Shown: positions 54,999-63,121 of the stretch, one piece after another
How the letters are laid out: every line of letters begins with the position of its first letter
Position numbering within the stretch: position 1 is the stretch's first letter
Source of the DNA: Persephonella sp. IF05-L8
GTDB taxonomy: Bacteria > Aquificota > Aquificia > Aquificales > Hydrogenothermaceae
Direction: 5' to 3'
Assembly (NCBI RefSeq): GCF_000703045.1
Contig: NZ_JNLJ01000005.1
Location: 287,023 to 351,022 of the forward strand
DNA: 64,000 nucleotides
Position numbers and translations under genes: made by a program
The notes under the pieces: model-generated
What the model saw: the letters and a program-made list of their open reading frames with translations, nothing else
Told to the model about the DNA's origin: nothing
Databases searched by the model: none

Positions 54999-55182
54999 GA
55001 TTTTTCCCGATGCTTAGTGCATCAAATTTTAATTTATTAATTTCAAATCATACCATATTTCTTAAGTTGAAGAATTCATTATGTTGCCTCCTAAAAAATA
55101 AGCTTTATCATAATTATTAAATTCATACTACTTTGTCTTTAATTATAAATTAATAAAAGTCAATAATTTTGAGGGAAAGGAT

Positions 55183-55470
55183 ATGGAAAGCGAAACTCTT
55201 AAGGTTTGTCTGGAAGATTTAATTGTTAAAACTTTTCTCCAATGTAAAGAAAGGTGTATTAGAGAAGATGGAAATTCCATTGTTATCTCTTTATCTGATG
55301 AGGATTTTATGGATAATATGATAAGAATTCTAAAGGAAAATATCATTTATGCTGTAGATGATGGACTGTTTATTGATAAGATAGCAGAAATACTATCAAT
55401 GGAAAAGAATAGAGAATTAAAAGGGAGAATTATCCGTGATTTAGATGGTGTTGTCTTATATTTTGAATAA
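55183..55470 (+). CDS. Small acidic hypothetical protein
   Basis: I do not recognise this 95-aa protein. It is acidic with alternating helices and strands (LKVCLEDLIVKTFLQCKERCI, DGNSIVISLSDEDF) and no membrane segment or signal peptide. A good GAGGGAAAGG site lies before the ATG, and it stands alone between the divergent iclR gene and the convergent outer-membrane protein gene. The region 54999-55182 upstream shows no further feature that I can support. Confidence 0.55.
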   Translation: MESETLKVCLEDLIVKTFLQCKERCIREDGNSIVISLSDEDFMDNMIRILKENIIYAVDDGLFIDKIAEILSMEKNRELKGRIIRDLDGVVLYFE

Positions 55471-55521
55471 AAAGTAAAAGAAAATTTATCTTTTTTGGGG
55501 TCCTGTTATACCGATGAAATT

Positions 55522-56328
55522 TTAAAAAACCAGATTGTATCCTGCAGAAATATTCTTTATTTTTACATTAGGATTGTTAAAGGGCAGTTCTTTTGCTTTT
55601 GAATACATAAAGGATACAAATATATCTCCGTGTTTTACTTTCTTACCAGCTTTTATAGATAAAGAATATGAAAATTCCATAGGATGATGCTGAAGGGTTT
55701 TTCCATCCTTCATAATACTAAAAATCCTTTTTCCTGTAAAAGCTCCTATCATTCCATACAGGTTTTTATATCTTTTGTTAACTATTAATCCCAATGTCAG
55801 ATAATTACTTTTTGCTTTTTTGGCAATACTCTTTTTTTCTGGGATGTGAATATATTTACCTATTATCTGGGTTTTAAAATTAAGCAGGAAGAAAGTATAT
55901 TTTAGGTCTGTCTGGTATACATTAAATCTTTTAAACTTTTCGAAGTATTGTTTTGCAATTAGGTTTTTATAACCTAAGCCTGCTCCAATAACTTTGATAT
56001 CGCTGGCTTCTTTTAATACATTATCTTTTACATACAAGAAACTAAGAATAAATTTCTTTTTGTTTTTGTTAAAAATATAGCCACTAAAATATTTTTTAAT
56101 ATGCAAATTTTCTTTTACCCTATTTGTGGTTTTTATATCTGCTTGTTGATAATGAAATAAAAGGGTATGACTATTATCAAGAGATGTGTTATATCCTATT
56201 TGAGTTAGGTATCCAAATCTTTTAACTGCAGATTTTTCAAAATCCAGATAGCCAAATCCAATGGTTAATTTATTTTCAGAAGCAAAAACTATATTAGGAA
56301 TTAATATCAACAGTATTTTCTTTTTCAT
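55522..56328 (-). CDS. Predicted outer-membrane beta-barrel protein
   Basis: This 268-aa protein starts with a short signal peptide (MKKKILLILIPNIVFA) followed by amphipathic beta strands rich in Tyr, Phe and Lys, and ends in ISAGYNLVF with the C-terminal Phe of outer-membrane barrels. I do not recognise a family. It lies downstream of metE on the same strand, but an intrinsic terminator (56345-56366) separates them. Partial read-through could still place it under the control of the Fur-type operators upstream of metE. Confidence 0.65.
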   Translation of the reverse strand: MKKKILLILIPNIVFASENKLTIGFGYLDFEKSAVKRFGYLTQIGYNTSLDNSHTLLFHYQQADIKTTNRVKENLHIKKYFSGYIFNKNKKKFILSFLYVKDNVLKEASDIKVIGAGLGYKNLIAKQYFEKFKRFNVYQTDLKYTFFLLNFKTQIIGKYIHIPEKKSIAKKAKSNYLTLGLIVNKRYKNLYGMIGAFTGKRIFSIMKDGKTLQHHPMEFSYSLSIKAGKKVKHGDIFVSFMYSKAKELPFNNPNVKIKNISAGYNLVF

Positions 56329-56344
56329 ACTTTCACCTCAAATA

Positions 56345-56366
56345 AAAAAGGGGGCTTTTTAGCCCC
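56345..56366 (-). terminator. Intrinsic terminator of metE
   Basis: On the minus strand a GGGGGCT/AGCCCCC stem with a short A-rich loop is followed by six T, 11 bases after the metE stop. Confidence 0.85.
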
Positions 56367-56376
56367 CCTCTTTTTA

Positions 56377-58683
56377 CTATTCGTATTTATCCCCATATTT
56401 TGCTCTTAATATTTTCGCAGTTTCAACCATATTTTTCAATGCTGGGATAACTTCTTCCCATTGCCTTGTTTTAAGTCCACAGTCAGGGTTAATCCAGATT
56501 AGGTTTTTGTCTATAACCTGAACAGTTCTCTCTGCAATTTCCAGCATTTCTTCAACTGAAGGAATTCTTGGAGAGTGGATGTCGTAAACTCCAACTCCAA
56601 TACCGTGGTCGTAGTTAAATCTTTCAAAGGCTTCTATTATTTCCCCTTTAGACCTTGATGCTTCAATTGAGATAACATCTGCGTCCATTGCATAAATCCA
56701 TTCTATTATCTCGTTAAACTCTGAATAACACATATGGGTGTGTATTTGAGTTGTTTCTTGAACAGTGTTGTTAGTCAGTCTGAATGCTTTAACTGCCCAT
56801 TTTAAATACTCTTCTTGCTTTCTTTTCTTTAAAGGTAATCCCTCTCTAAATGCAGGTTCGTCTATCTGAATTACCTTTATTCCTGCTTTTTCAAGGTCTA
56901 AAACCTCTTCCCTTAAAGCAAGTGCTATCTGATAAGCAATCTCTTTTTTAGGTATGTCTTTTCTGTAGAAAGACCAGTTTAAAATAGTTACAGCTCCTGT
57001 AAGCATTCCTTTAACTGGTTTGTCGGTAAGACTTTGGGCATAAACTATTTCTTTAACAGTCATAGGTGAAGGTCTTGAAACATCTCCATAAATAATTGGT
57101 GGTCTTACACATCTTGAACCATAAGATTGAACCCAGCCGTTTTTTGTAAATGCAAAACCGTCCATTTTTTCACCGAAGAACTCAACCATATCTGTTCTTT
57201 CAAATTCTCCATGAACAAAAACATCAAGTCCAAGCTCTTCCTGAATTTCTACGGCCTTTTTGATTTGCTCTTTTATAAAGTTTTCATATTCTTCAACTGA
57301 AATTTCTCCCCTTCTGAATTTAGCTCTCATCTGACGAACTTCTTTTGTTTGAGGGAAGCTTCCTATTGTGGTAGTTGGAAATCTTGGAAGACCAAGCATT
57401 TCAATCTGTTTTTTATATCTTTCTTTAAAGTCGTGAGGTCTTTTTATTTCTTGCTGGTCAATTCCTTCTATAGCTTTTCTAACTTCTTCGTTTTTAAACT
57501 CATTTCTAAGAGCCTGTAAAGACTGTGAAGGAACTTCTTTTCCTTCATTGATTATTTCTTTTAATGTTTTAATCTCATCTAATCTTTCATTTGAAAAAGA
57601 TAAAAGACCAATTAATCTATCATTTAAATGTCCCTTCTCTGGCTCTAAAGATACTGGAAGATGGAAAAGTGGTGCTGCATTTGATAAAACAATTCTATCT
57701 TCATCTACATAATTTTTAATTTCGTCTATTAAAGATAAAACTTCTTTATAATCCGTTTTCCAGGGGTCTCTACCTGAAATTACTCCAGCCTGTAATTTTT
57801 TATCTTTTGGAAATCCATATTTTTTGAGATTTTCAAGATTTTCATTATTTACAACAAAATCAAGTCCTATTCCTGCAACAGGAAGCTCATTCGTAATTCT
57901 TTCAAAGTGGTCTAAGCTTTCGTAGTATGTATGAACAAAAATTTCAATATCATTTATTCCATCAGTAATTACCTTGTAAGCCTCAATTAATGCATCTATT
58001 TTTTCATCATCTAAATCTAAAACAAGTGCTGGTTCGTCAAACTGAACTGCTTTTACACCTTCTTGCTGCAATTCTTTTAAGATTTGGTTGTAAACAGATG
58101 CAATTTCAAGTAGCAGTGGTTTGAATTTTTCACTTTCATCTGCTTTTACCATTTTCATTAAAAGAGAGCCTTCCTGTCTTTCGTAAACTTTAGAAAGCAT
58201 TAAGTATGTAAACGCACCAACTAAAACAGGTTTTGTTTCTACTCCAAATTTTTCTTTTGCCCATTTGTAAGAAGTTAAAGGTCTGTTTTTTACTAATTTA
58301 AATCCACCTGTAAGCTCTGGAACAATATAGTGATAGTTTGTGTCAAACCATTTTGTCATTTCACAGGCAATAGCATCTTTTGTTCCCCTTGCCATTGCAA
58401 AGTATCTATCAAGGCTGTCTTCTATATTTTGAAATCTTTGTGGAATTGCGTTAATCATTGTTGAGATATCTAAAACAAAGTCATAAAGAGAAAAATCGTT
58501 AGACGGAATGTAATCCAAATTTGCATCTATTACCTTTTTCATTCTTTCAATATCAACTTCTTCTGCCCTTTTAAGCATTTCTTCTTTTGAGATTTCACCT
58601 TTCCAGTAGCTTTCAACTGCCTTTTTTAATTCTCTGTTAGCCCCAATTTTTGGATAACCAAAGATAGTGGTTTTTACTGCCAT
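56377..58683 (-). CDS. metE: Cobalamin-independent methionine synthase
   Basis: This 768-aa zinc enzyme transfers the methyl group of 5-methyltetrahydrofolate-triglutamate to homocysteine. The N-terminal half begins TTIFGYPKIGANRELKKAVESYW. The catalytic half begins FPTTTIGSFPQT and has zinc ligands in QIHTHMCYSEF (His, Cys), EASRS (Glu) and the late Cys in WINPDCGLKTRQW. It is preceded by AAGGAGG and by two 7-1-7 inverted repeats (58705-58719 and 58747-58761) that should bind the divergently encoded Fur-family protein. That suggests control by zinc or another metal. Confidence 0.97.
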   Translation of the reverse strand: MAVKTTIFGYPKIGANRELKKAVESYWKGEISKEEMLKRAEEVDIERMKKVIDANLDYIPSNDFSLYDFVLDISTMINAIPQRFQNIEDSLDRYFAMARGTKDAIACEMTKWFDTNYHYIVPELTGGFKLVKNRPLTSYKWAKEKFGVETKPVLVGAFTYLMLSKVYERQEGSLLMKMVKADESEKFKPLLLEIASVYNQILKELQQEGVKAVQFDEPALVLDLDDEKIDALIEAYKVITDGINDIEIFVHTYYESLDHFERITNELPVAGIGLDFVVNNENLENLKKYGFPKDKKLQAGVISGRDPWKTDYKEVLSLIDEIKNYVDEDRIVLSNAAPLFHLPVSLEPEKGHLNDRLIGLLSFSNERLDEIKTLKEIINEGKEVPSQSLQALRNEFKNEEVRKAIEGIDQQEIKRPHDFKERYKKQIEMLGLPRFPTTTIGSFPQTKEVRQMRAKFRRGEISVEEYENFIKEQIKKAVEIQEELGLDVFVHGEFERTDMVEFFGEKMDGFAFTKNGWVQSYGSRCVRPPIIYGDVSRPSPMTVKEIVYAQSLTDKPVKGMLTGAVTILNWSFYRKDIPKKEIAYQIALALREEVLDLEKAGIKVIQIDEPAFREGLPLKKRKQEEYLKWAVKAFRLTNNTVQETTQIHTHMCYSEFNEIIEWIYAMDADVISIEASRSKGEIIEAFERFNYDHGIGVGVYDIHSPRIPSVEEMLEIAERTVQVIDKNLIWINPDCGLKTRQWEEVIPALKNMVETAKILRAKYGDKYE

Positions 58684-58704
58684 TTTTTTACCTCCTTATG
58701 CAAA

Positions 58705-58719
58705 TGCGAATAATTTGCA
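58705..58719. promoter_or_regulatory. Fur-type 7-1-7 operator near the metE start
   Basis: TGCGAAT-A-ATTTGCA (one mismatch) lies 22 bases upstream of the metE start codon, close to the expected transcription start. An overlapping TGCAAAT copy begins at 58699. Confidence 0.6.
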
Positions 58720-58746
58720 TTTATTAAAACATAATAAAATTTCAAA

Positions 58747-58761
58747 TGCAAATCATTTGCA
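58747..58761. promoter_or_regulatory. Fur-type 7-1-7 operator between metE and fur-like gene
   Basis: TGCAAAT-C-ATTTGCA is a perfect 15-base inverted repeat. On the minus strand it overlaps a TTGCAT -35 candidate for metE (17 bases from TTTAAT), so binding would block metE; it may also autoregulate the divergent gene. Confidence 0.7.
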
Positions 58762-58830
58762 AAAAATGTGTTGATTATATTTTTATAATTGGTGATGGTA
58801 AAATATTTAAATTAAATTTTGAGGGTATGT

Positions 58831-59238
58831 ATGGCTAAATTAAATATTCCCAAAGGCTACAGAAAGACGAAACAAAGGGAAGCAATACTTAATGTTTTAG
58901 AAAAGGCTGAGTATCCTATCACAGCTGAGCATATATTTATGGAATTGAAAAATCAGGGAATAGATGTAAGCCTTTCTACTGTTTATAGAAATCTGGAAAT
59001 GCTAACCAAGGAAGGCCTTGTTGTTAAATCGTACATGATGAATGAGGATAAAGCCCGTTTTGCACTACCGGATAAAAAGAATTATCTTGTCTGTGAAAAA
59101 TGTGGAAAAATCGTAATTATTGATAACTGTCCCTTTGATAAGTTCAAAGAAGAACTCATAGAAGTCCATGGATTTGATATTACAGGACACTCCATTGAAG
59201 TTTATGGTATCTGTCCAGAATGTCAGAAAAAGAAATAA
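58831..59238 (+). CDS. Fur-family metalloregulator
   Basis: This 135-aa protein has the Fur winged helix (RKTKQREAILNVLEKAEYPITAEHIFMELK, VSLSTVYRNLEMLTKEGLV) and a metal-binding dimerisation domain with structural zinc pairs CEKC and CPEC and HGFDITGHSIEVYGIC. The subclass (Fur, Zur, PerR, Nur) is not certain. Its operators TGCAAATnATTTGCA differ from the usual Fur box and flank metE, a zinc enzyme, which favours a zinc regulator by inference. ATG 58831 with GAGGGT upstream is preferred to TTG 58819. It overlaps tadA by 19 bases. Confidence 0.9.
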   Translation: MAKLNIPKGYRKTKQREAILNVLEKAEYPITAEHIFMELKNQGIDVSLSTVYRNLEMLTKEGLVVKSYMMNEDKARFALPDKKNYLVCEKCGKIVIIDNCPFDKFKEELIEVHGFDITGHSIEVYGICPECQKKK

Positions 59239-59729
59239 AAAAATTCATTGATGAGGCTTACAAAGAGGCTCTCAAAGCATACTCTAAAGACGAAGTCCCT
59301 GTCGGTGCAGTAATTGTTAAAGATGGAAAAATCATAGGCAGAGGACATAATCTTAGAGTTTCGGAGAACAATGCTTTGCTACATGCAGAAATAGTTGCCA
59401 TTCAGGATGCCTGTAAAAATATAAATAACTGGCGTTTAGATGGTGCAACCTTGATTGTAACCAACGAACCCTGTGTTATGTGCACAGGGGCAATAATGCA
59501 GGCACGTATCAGTGAAGTCATTTTTTGCTCCCTTAATCAAAAAATGGGTGCTATCTTGAGTAATCTGAATATCTTAGATTATAATAATATAACCTTTAAA
59601 GTTAAATATAAGTATGAACCAGACGAAAAATGTTCAAAAATACTAACAGATTATTTCAAGCATAAACGGGGGAGGAATATTGAAGAAAATACTTTTAATT
59701 CTATTTATAATAACGGTAGCCCTTCTTGA
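59220..59729 (+). CDS. tadA: tRNA-specific adenosine deaminase TadA
   Basis: This 169-aa enzyme deaminates the wobble adenosine of tRNA-Arg(ACG) to inosine. The zinc site is complete: LLHAEIVAIQDAC (HAE) and TNEPCVMCTGAIMQARISEVIF (PCxxC). EVPVGAVIVKDGKIIGRGHNLR is the family N-terminal segment. It begins inside the last codons of the Fur-family gene and its own end overlaps the following gene by 50 bases, so the three are translated from one message. Confidence 0.93.
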   Translation: MSEKEIKKFIDEAYKEALKAYSKDEVPVGAVIVKDGKIIGRGHNLRVSENNALLHAEIVAIQDACKNINNWRLDGATLIVTNEPCVMCTGAIMQARISEVIFCSLNQKMGAILSNLNILDYNNITFKVKYKYEPDEKCSKILTDYFKHKRGRNIEENTFNSIYNNGSPS

Positions 59730-60156
59730 TGCATATCTTGCCAAAGAGCTTTTACTTGACCCTATTTCCAGACAGTTTGCCAACTACCAAAATCAATCAA
59801 AGAGTGTATCAGAGCACAATACACAACATGATATAATCAAAGAAATTATAAAAAAAGCAGAAGAAGAGATTACATTTGCTGACCAAAACACCCAGGAAAC
59901 CATACAGCCTGCTCAAAAAACAGTAGTATCTCCAGCTAAAACTACTGATACATTACTAATGGCTCAAGAATTTACAAGAATGAGGGAAAAGCCCGATATC
60001 AAGTCAAAAGTTATAGCTATTGTCAGGAAAGGTGCTGTTGTTAGAGTTATAGACCAGAAAGGTAGATATTGGAAAAAAATTATTTACAAATCTGGTGGAG
60101 ATGTGTATGAAGGATGGGTGGATGGTAGATTTTTTAAACCAAAAAAGTCTCAATAA
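59680..60156 (+). CDS. Exported or anchored SH3-domain protein
   Basis: This 158-aa protein has an N-terminal signal anchor (MKKILLILFIITVALLDAYLA), a low-complexity Gln/Thr-rich linker, and a bacterial SH3 domain at residues 90-155 (TRMREKPDIKSKVIAIVRKGAVVRVI and YEGWVDGRFF). Bacterial SH3 domains often bind peptidoglycan or metal-handling partners. It starts at TTG 59680 with GGGGAGGA upstream, 50 bases inside tadA. Its 3' end overlaps a convergent gene by 23 bases. Confidence 0.75.
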   Translation: MKKILLILFIITVALLDAYLAKELLLDPISRQFANYQNQSKSVSEHNTQHDIIKEIIKKAEEEITFADQNTQETIQPAQKTVVSPAKTTDTLLMAQEFTRMREKPDIKSKVIAIVRKGAVVRVIDQKGRYWKKIIYKSGGDVYEGWVDGRFFKPKKSQ

Positions 60157-60412
60157 TATCTCTTAATACCTGTTCTATTTTTTTATCTTTTACAGGAATT
60201 GTAATTGTTATACCGTTTTTATCCATCACAATACCTATTCTGAAATACTGCTCTCCTTTTATTACTTCCATTGCTAAAACTTTTGGAAAACTGCCTTTCT
60301 TCTCCATCATATCTATAGTTTTTATAACACTAAAACCATTTTCCTCAAGGGAGCCTTTCAATTTCTGTAAAAATTCCTCAAGGTTATAAGTTTTAAAATT
60401 TTTTGTAATCAT
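60134..60412 (-). CDS. Small hypothetical protein downstream of agmatine deiminase
   Basis: I do not firmly recognise this 92-aa protein. It alternates helix and strand (EEFLQKLKGSLEENGFSVIKTIDMMEKKG, AMEVIKGEQYFRIGIVMDKNGITITIPV) and has the general look of a DUF302-like or ferredoxin-like alpha/beta fold. ATG 60412 overlaps the deiminase stop as ATGA, which indicates translational coupling and favours this start over ATG 60436. No signal peptide or membrane helix is visible. Confidence 0.6.
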   Translation of the reverse strand: MITKNFKTYNLEEFLQKLKGSLEENGFSVIKTIDMMEKKGSFPKVLAMEVIKGEQYFRIGIVMDKNGITITIPVKDKKIEQVLRDIIETFLV

Positions 60413-61434
60413 GCCGGCACCTGCATTGTTAAACAATGGAATGCTCCAAGTCCAACCACTATATCATAGGCATAAAGTCCAACAACCCTTCTATCAGGAA
60501 AAATCTTTTGAATAATATCAAGAGCAACCTCATCCTGTTTACAGTTATACACTGGCACTATCACATATTTATTTGTTATATAGAAATTTGCGTAAGAAGC
60601 TGGAAGTCTTTCCTTTTCATCTTTGTCTGGATATCTGTAATAAACAGGGTCAGGCATAGGAAGAGTAATTATTTTGAATGGTTTTCCTGAGGTATCTGTA
60701 AAACTTTTTAGACGGTTAAAATTTTCCATCAGAGGTTCATAATTTGGGTCAGATTTATCTCTTTCTATTACTGTTAAGATTGTATCTTCCTTTACAAATC
60801 TGGTTATATCATCCACATGTCCATCTGTATCATCTCCAACAATTCCTTCACCAAGCCACAGTATTTTTTCAACACCAAGATATTTTTTTAGCGCTTTTTC
60901 TATCTCTTCCTTACTCATATCAGGATTTCTGTTTGGATTTAGCAAACAACTTTCTGTGGTTATTAAACAACCTTTACCGTTTATATCGACTGAGCCGCCT
61001 TCCAGAACCATATCAATATCTATTCTATCTATTCTTAGGAACTCTGTTATTTTTCTGCCTGCTTCATCATCAAGCTGGTATGGATACTTATTCCCCCATG
61101 CATTAAATCTGAATTTTAGAGCCTTAATCTGACTGTTTTTAACAAAAATAGGGCAGTAATCTCTGCACCATGCATCGTTAGTGGGATTTATAAATATCTG
61201 GATATTTTTCTGGTTTGCATCTGCCTTTTTTAGTTTATTTTCAAGTTCTTCCTTTGTATTTTCGTCATTAACATTTATAAAAACTTTTTCTCCTTCTGCT
61301 ATTAGCTTAACCATCTGAACAAAGGTATTTTTTGCATTTTCCAGTCTATCAAAAAAAGTTTCATAAGCCTGCGGATATGTAGTGATTGTTCCATAGTGTC
61401 TTTCCCATTCTGCAGGAACTCTATATTTTTCCAT
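60409..61434 (-). CDS. aguA: Agmatine deiminase (peptidyl-arginine-deiminase family)
   Basis: This 341-aa enzyme converts agmatine to N-carbamoylputrescine and ammonia. It has the guanidino-modifying fold with NDAWCRDYCPIFV, LEGGSVDINGKGCLITTESCLLNPNRNP, the catalytic His/Asp block GDDTDGHVDDITRFV, and the nucleophile Cys in GLGAFHCLTMQVPA at the extreme C-terminus. With SpeD at 44260-44685 it points to polyamine synthesis from arginine. A small coupled gene follows. Neither an arginine decarboxylase nor the carbamoylputrescine amidase is in the window. Confidence 0.92.
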   Translation of the reverse strand: MEKYRVPAEWERHYGTITTYPQAYETFFDRLENAKNTFVQMVKLIAEGEKVFINVNDENTKEELENKLKKADANQKNIQIFINPTNDAWCRDYCPIFVKNSQIKALKFRFNAWGNKYPYQLDDEAGRKITEFLRIDRIDIDMVLEGGSVDINGKGCLITTESCLLNPNRNPDMSKEEIEKALKKYLGVEKILWLGEGIVGDDTDGHVDDITRFVKEDTILTVIERDKSDPNYEPLMENFNRLKSFTDTSGKPFKIITLPMPDPVYYRYPDKDEKERLPASYANFYITNKYVIVPVYNCKQDEVALDIIQKIFPDRRVVGLYAYDIVVGLGAFHCLTMQVPA

Positions 61435-61480
61435 AAAACCCCCTTTGAAATTGTTAGAGGATATATTTTACAATAACCTG

Positions 61481-61786
61481 ATGAAAAGGATTTCCTTTAC
61501 AGTCTTTGCAATATGGATTGCTGGCTATCTAATAGGATTTTATGTTTTTAAGTATTTCCCCATTGAAAATCCAGTATTTTTCTCTTCAAACGGAATAATA
61601 ATTGACCTGAAAGTGTTGTTTTCCTTTATTTTGCAGCTTTTTGCCTTAACTATTTATTTTACCTATTTTCAAAAAGAACAGTTTAAGGATGCATTTCTAA
61701 GGGCTTTTGTGTTTAATGCTTTGATATACTTTGTTTATTTCTTAATGGTTTACAGGGTACAGGAAGTGTCAACTACCTCTGTCTAA
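61481..61786 (+). CDS. Small membrane protein, 3' end altered by IS insertion
   Basis: This 101-aa protein has three predicted membrane helices (about residues 5-25, 38-58 and 72-92). Its last five codons and stop lie in the right end of the adjacent tnpB element (61767 onward), so the natural C-terminus has been replaced. I do not recognise the family. ATG 61481 lacks a ribosome-binding site but TACAAT lies 6 bases upstream with TTGAAA 18 bases before it, which suggests a leaderless message; TTG 61445 is the alternative start. Confidence 0.6.
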   Translation: MKRISFTVFAIWIAGYLIGFYVFKYFPIENPVFFSSNGIIIDLKVLFSFILQLFALTIYFTYFQKEQFKDAFLRAFVFNALIYFVYFLMVYRVQEVSTTSV

Positions 61787-61950
61787 AGACAGAGGCTTGT
61801 AAGTGAGGTTAGCTATGGGAAAAGTTAGCCAACCCCCTTACATTAGGCTGGTTGACAACAGCCCACACAGGGAGACTTGCTACCCTGTGCCCCAGTCTCT
61901 CTTGTTGAGAGACCAGATAGTTAATAGCTATATTCCTGCTGGCATTAAGG
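61767..61950 (-). ncRNA. Predicted omega RNA (TnpB guide RNA scaffold)
   Basis: Family knowledge says TnpB uses an RNA from the 3' end of tnpB through the right end of the element, with the guide taken from the flanking DNA. Here the scaffold would run from inside tnpB through the hairpin at 61776-61795 to GGTAGTTGAC, and the guide would be the complement of about 61747-61767. The 5' limit is a guess. Confidence 0.5.
61776..61795. repeat. Right-end hairpin of the tnpB element
   Basis: CCTCTGTCT (61776-61784) and AGACAGAGG (61787-61795) form a perfect nine-base stem with a two-base centre, next to the tnpB 3' end. Confidence 0.8.
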
Positions 61951-63005
61951 TCAGCATTAATAGTATATCCACAGGAGGAACATTTAAAGTGAGATTGGTC
62001 TTTCCTATTAGACTTGCTTATATGTCCACACTTATTACACCTTTGAGAAGTGTATTTTGGATTGATATACACAACCTTTATTCCTTTGCTTTGAGCTTTA
62101 TACTCTATAAACTGCTGAAGTTGTGCAAAGTTCCAGCTATGTATCCATCTCCTTTCCTTTTTGGATACCTTAATCCTTTCTCTAATTCCTTTAAGCTCCT
62201 CCAATACAATAGTTCCACCAGCAGGAACAAGACTAACAATCTCTTTAGCTATTTTATGGTTAATAGCAGTCCGAAACCGTTTCTCCTTCTGCGACAACTT
62301 CTTAAGGTGTCTTTTTGCAGAAGGAGTGCCTTTAGACTGCAACTTCTTTCTTATAGCAAAGTATCTTTCAGATACGGCTCTTATATGTCTTCCATCAAAA
62401 AATTTGTTAATTTTTCCATCAGCAGTAGATATAACGGCAAGTTTGGAAAGTCCCAAATCAACTCCTATAACTGTGTCATTTTCGGGGATTTCTTCAATTT
62501 CCTTTTCAACAACTATGTTAAAGAAAAACTTTTTGAGCCTTTTATCGTATTTCAAAGAGGCAGAGCGAATTTTCCAGTTAAGATATTGCTTGAAATATTC
62601 AGGAATTTTTATTTTGAGTTTAAGCCTTCCTTCGACTGTAGCAATAGATATTTCTTCTCTGTCAAACCATACAGAGTAAGACCTTTTATCATATCTGATA
62701 GCTGGATTGTTAGAATATGGACAGGAAACTTTAAGACCCTTCTTTCTTCTATTAAAAGCAGATTTAAGGCTTTCAGAGGCTACCATTCTGGCAGATATAA
62801 CCAATTGAGATGGCAAGGAAGTTTTTTCTCTAACAGTGGTATAAGTAAGATTGTGAAGTTTTATAGAATTAGAAACTTTAGACTTCCAGCCTATTTCAGC
62901 AACGAAATTATAGGCAAATTTGTACTCTTCAAGGGTTTTAAAAAGGATTTGTTTTTCTTCTTCAGAAGGTTTAACAACAAGTTTTATAGTTCTTTTGAGT
63001 TTCAT
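61809..63005 (-). CDS. tnpB: TnpB RNA-guided nuclease (IS200/IS605 family)
   Basis: This 398-aa protein is a complete TnpB. The RuvC residues are Asp183 (VIGVDLGLSKLAV), Glu269 (IVLEELKGI) and Asp352 (NADLNASRNIA), and the zinc finger has Cys323, Cys326, Cys342 and Cys345. The N-terminal segment KLVVKPSEEEKQILFKTLEEYKFAYNF is the usual helix-turn-helix-like start. With an omega RNA it cuts DNA beside a short motif, which helps keep the element in place. All catalytic residues are present, so the copy may be active. Confidence 0.93.
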   Translation of the reverse strand: MKLKRTIKLVVKPSEEEKQILFKTLEEYKFAYNFVAEIGWKSKVSNSIKLHNLTYTTVREKTSLPSQLVISARMVASESLKSAFNRRKKGLKVSCPYSNNPAIRYDKRSYSVWFDREEISIATVEGRLKLKIKIPEYFKQYLNWKIRSASLKYDKRLKKFFFNIVVEKEIEEIPENDTVIGVDLGLSKLAVISTADGKINKFFDGRHIRAVSERYFAIRKKLQSKGTPSAKRHLKKLSQKEKRFRTAINHKIAKEIVSLVPAGGTIVLEELKGIRERIKVSKKERRWIHSWNFAQLQQFIEYKAQSKGIKVVYINPKYTSQRCNKCGHISKSNRKDQSHFKCSSCGYTINADLNASRNIAINYLVSQQERLGHRVASLPVWAVVNQPNVRGLANFSHS

Positions 63006-63015
63006 AACAAAAATA

Positions 63016-63117
63016 TTTTAACCAAAAATATTATCGGTCTCCTCCCAGTTTTAACAATTCTTTGAATTGGGTGAACCGAAGGTGAACAAAAACTGGGTTT
63101 CTGACCGATGGGAGGTA
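63016..63117. repeat. Structured left end of the tnpB element / THEP1 leader
   Basis: ATCGGTC (about 63031-63037) pairs with GACCGAT (63103-63109) and CCCAGTTTT (63044-63052) with AAAACTGGG (63087-63095), with an inner CAATTC-TTT-GAATTG hairpin and a GGTGAAC direct repeat. CTCCTCCC near 63038 can also pair with the GGGAGG of the downstream gene. Confidence 0.6.
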
Positions 63118-63121
63118 AATT

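Larger units (their letters stand above)
61767..63117 (-). mobile_element. IS605-type tnpB-only insertion element
   Basis: The element carries a single intact tnpB and no tnpA. The right end has the typical AAGCCTCTGTC...GACAGAGG hairpin followed by GGTAGTTGAC (complement of 61768-61777). The left end, upstream of tnpB, contains long hairpins and is flanked in tnpB orientation by TTTAC (about 63113-63119), which resembles a target motif for this family. Both end positions are approximate. Without tnpA it would need a helper transposase. Confidence 0.75.

Noticed and set aside
58684-58830. SAM or cobalamin riboswitch upstream of metE
   Set aside because: The leader is too short and contains only palindromic protein-type operators, with no riboswitch core motifs.
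61803-63065. 420-codon plus-strand open frame antisense to tnpB
   Set aside because: It mirrors tnpB exactly, has no family features and a low-complexity Ser/Phe-rich composition typical of a shadow frame.
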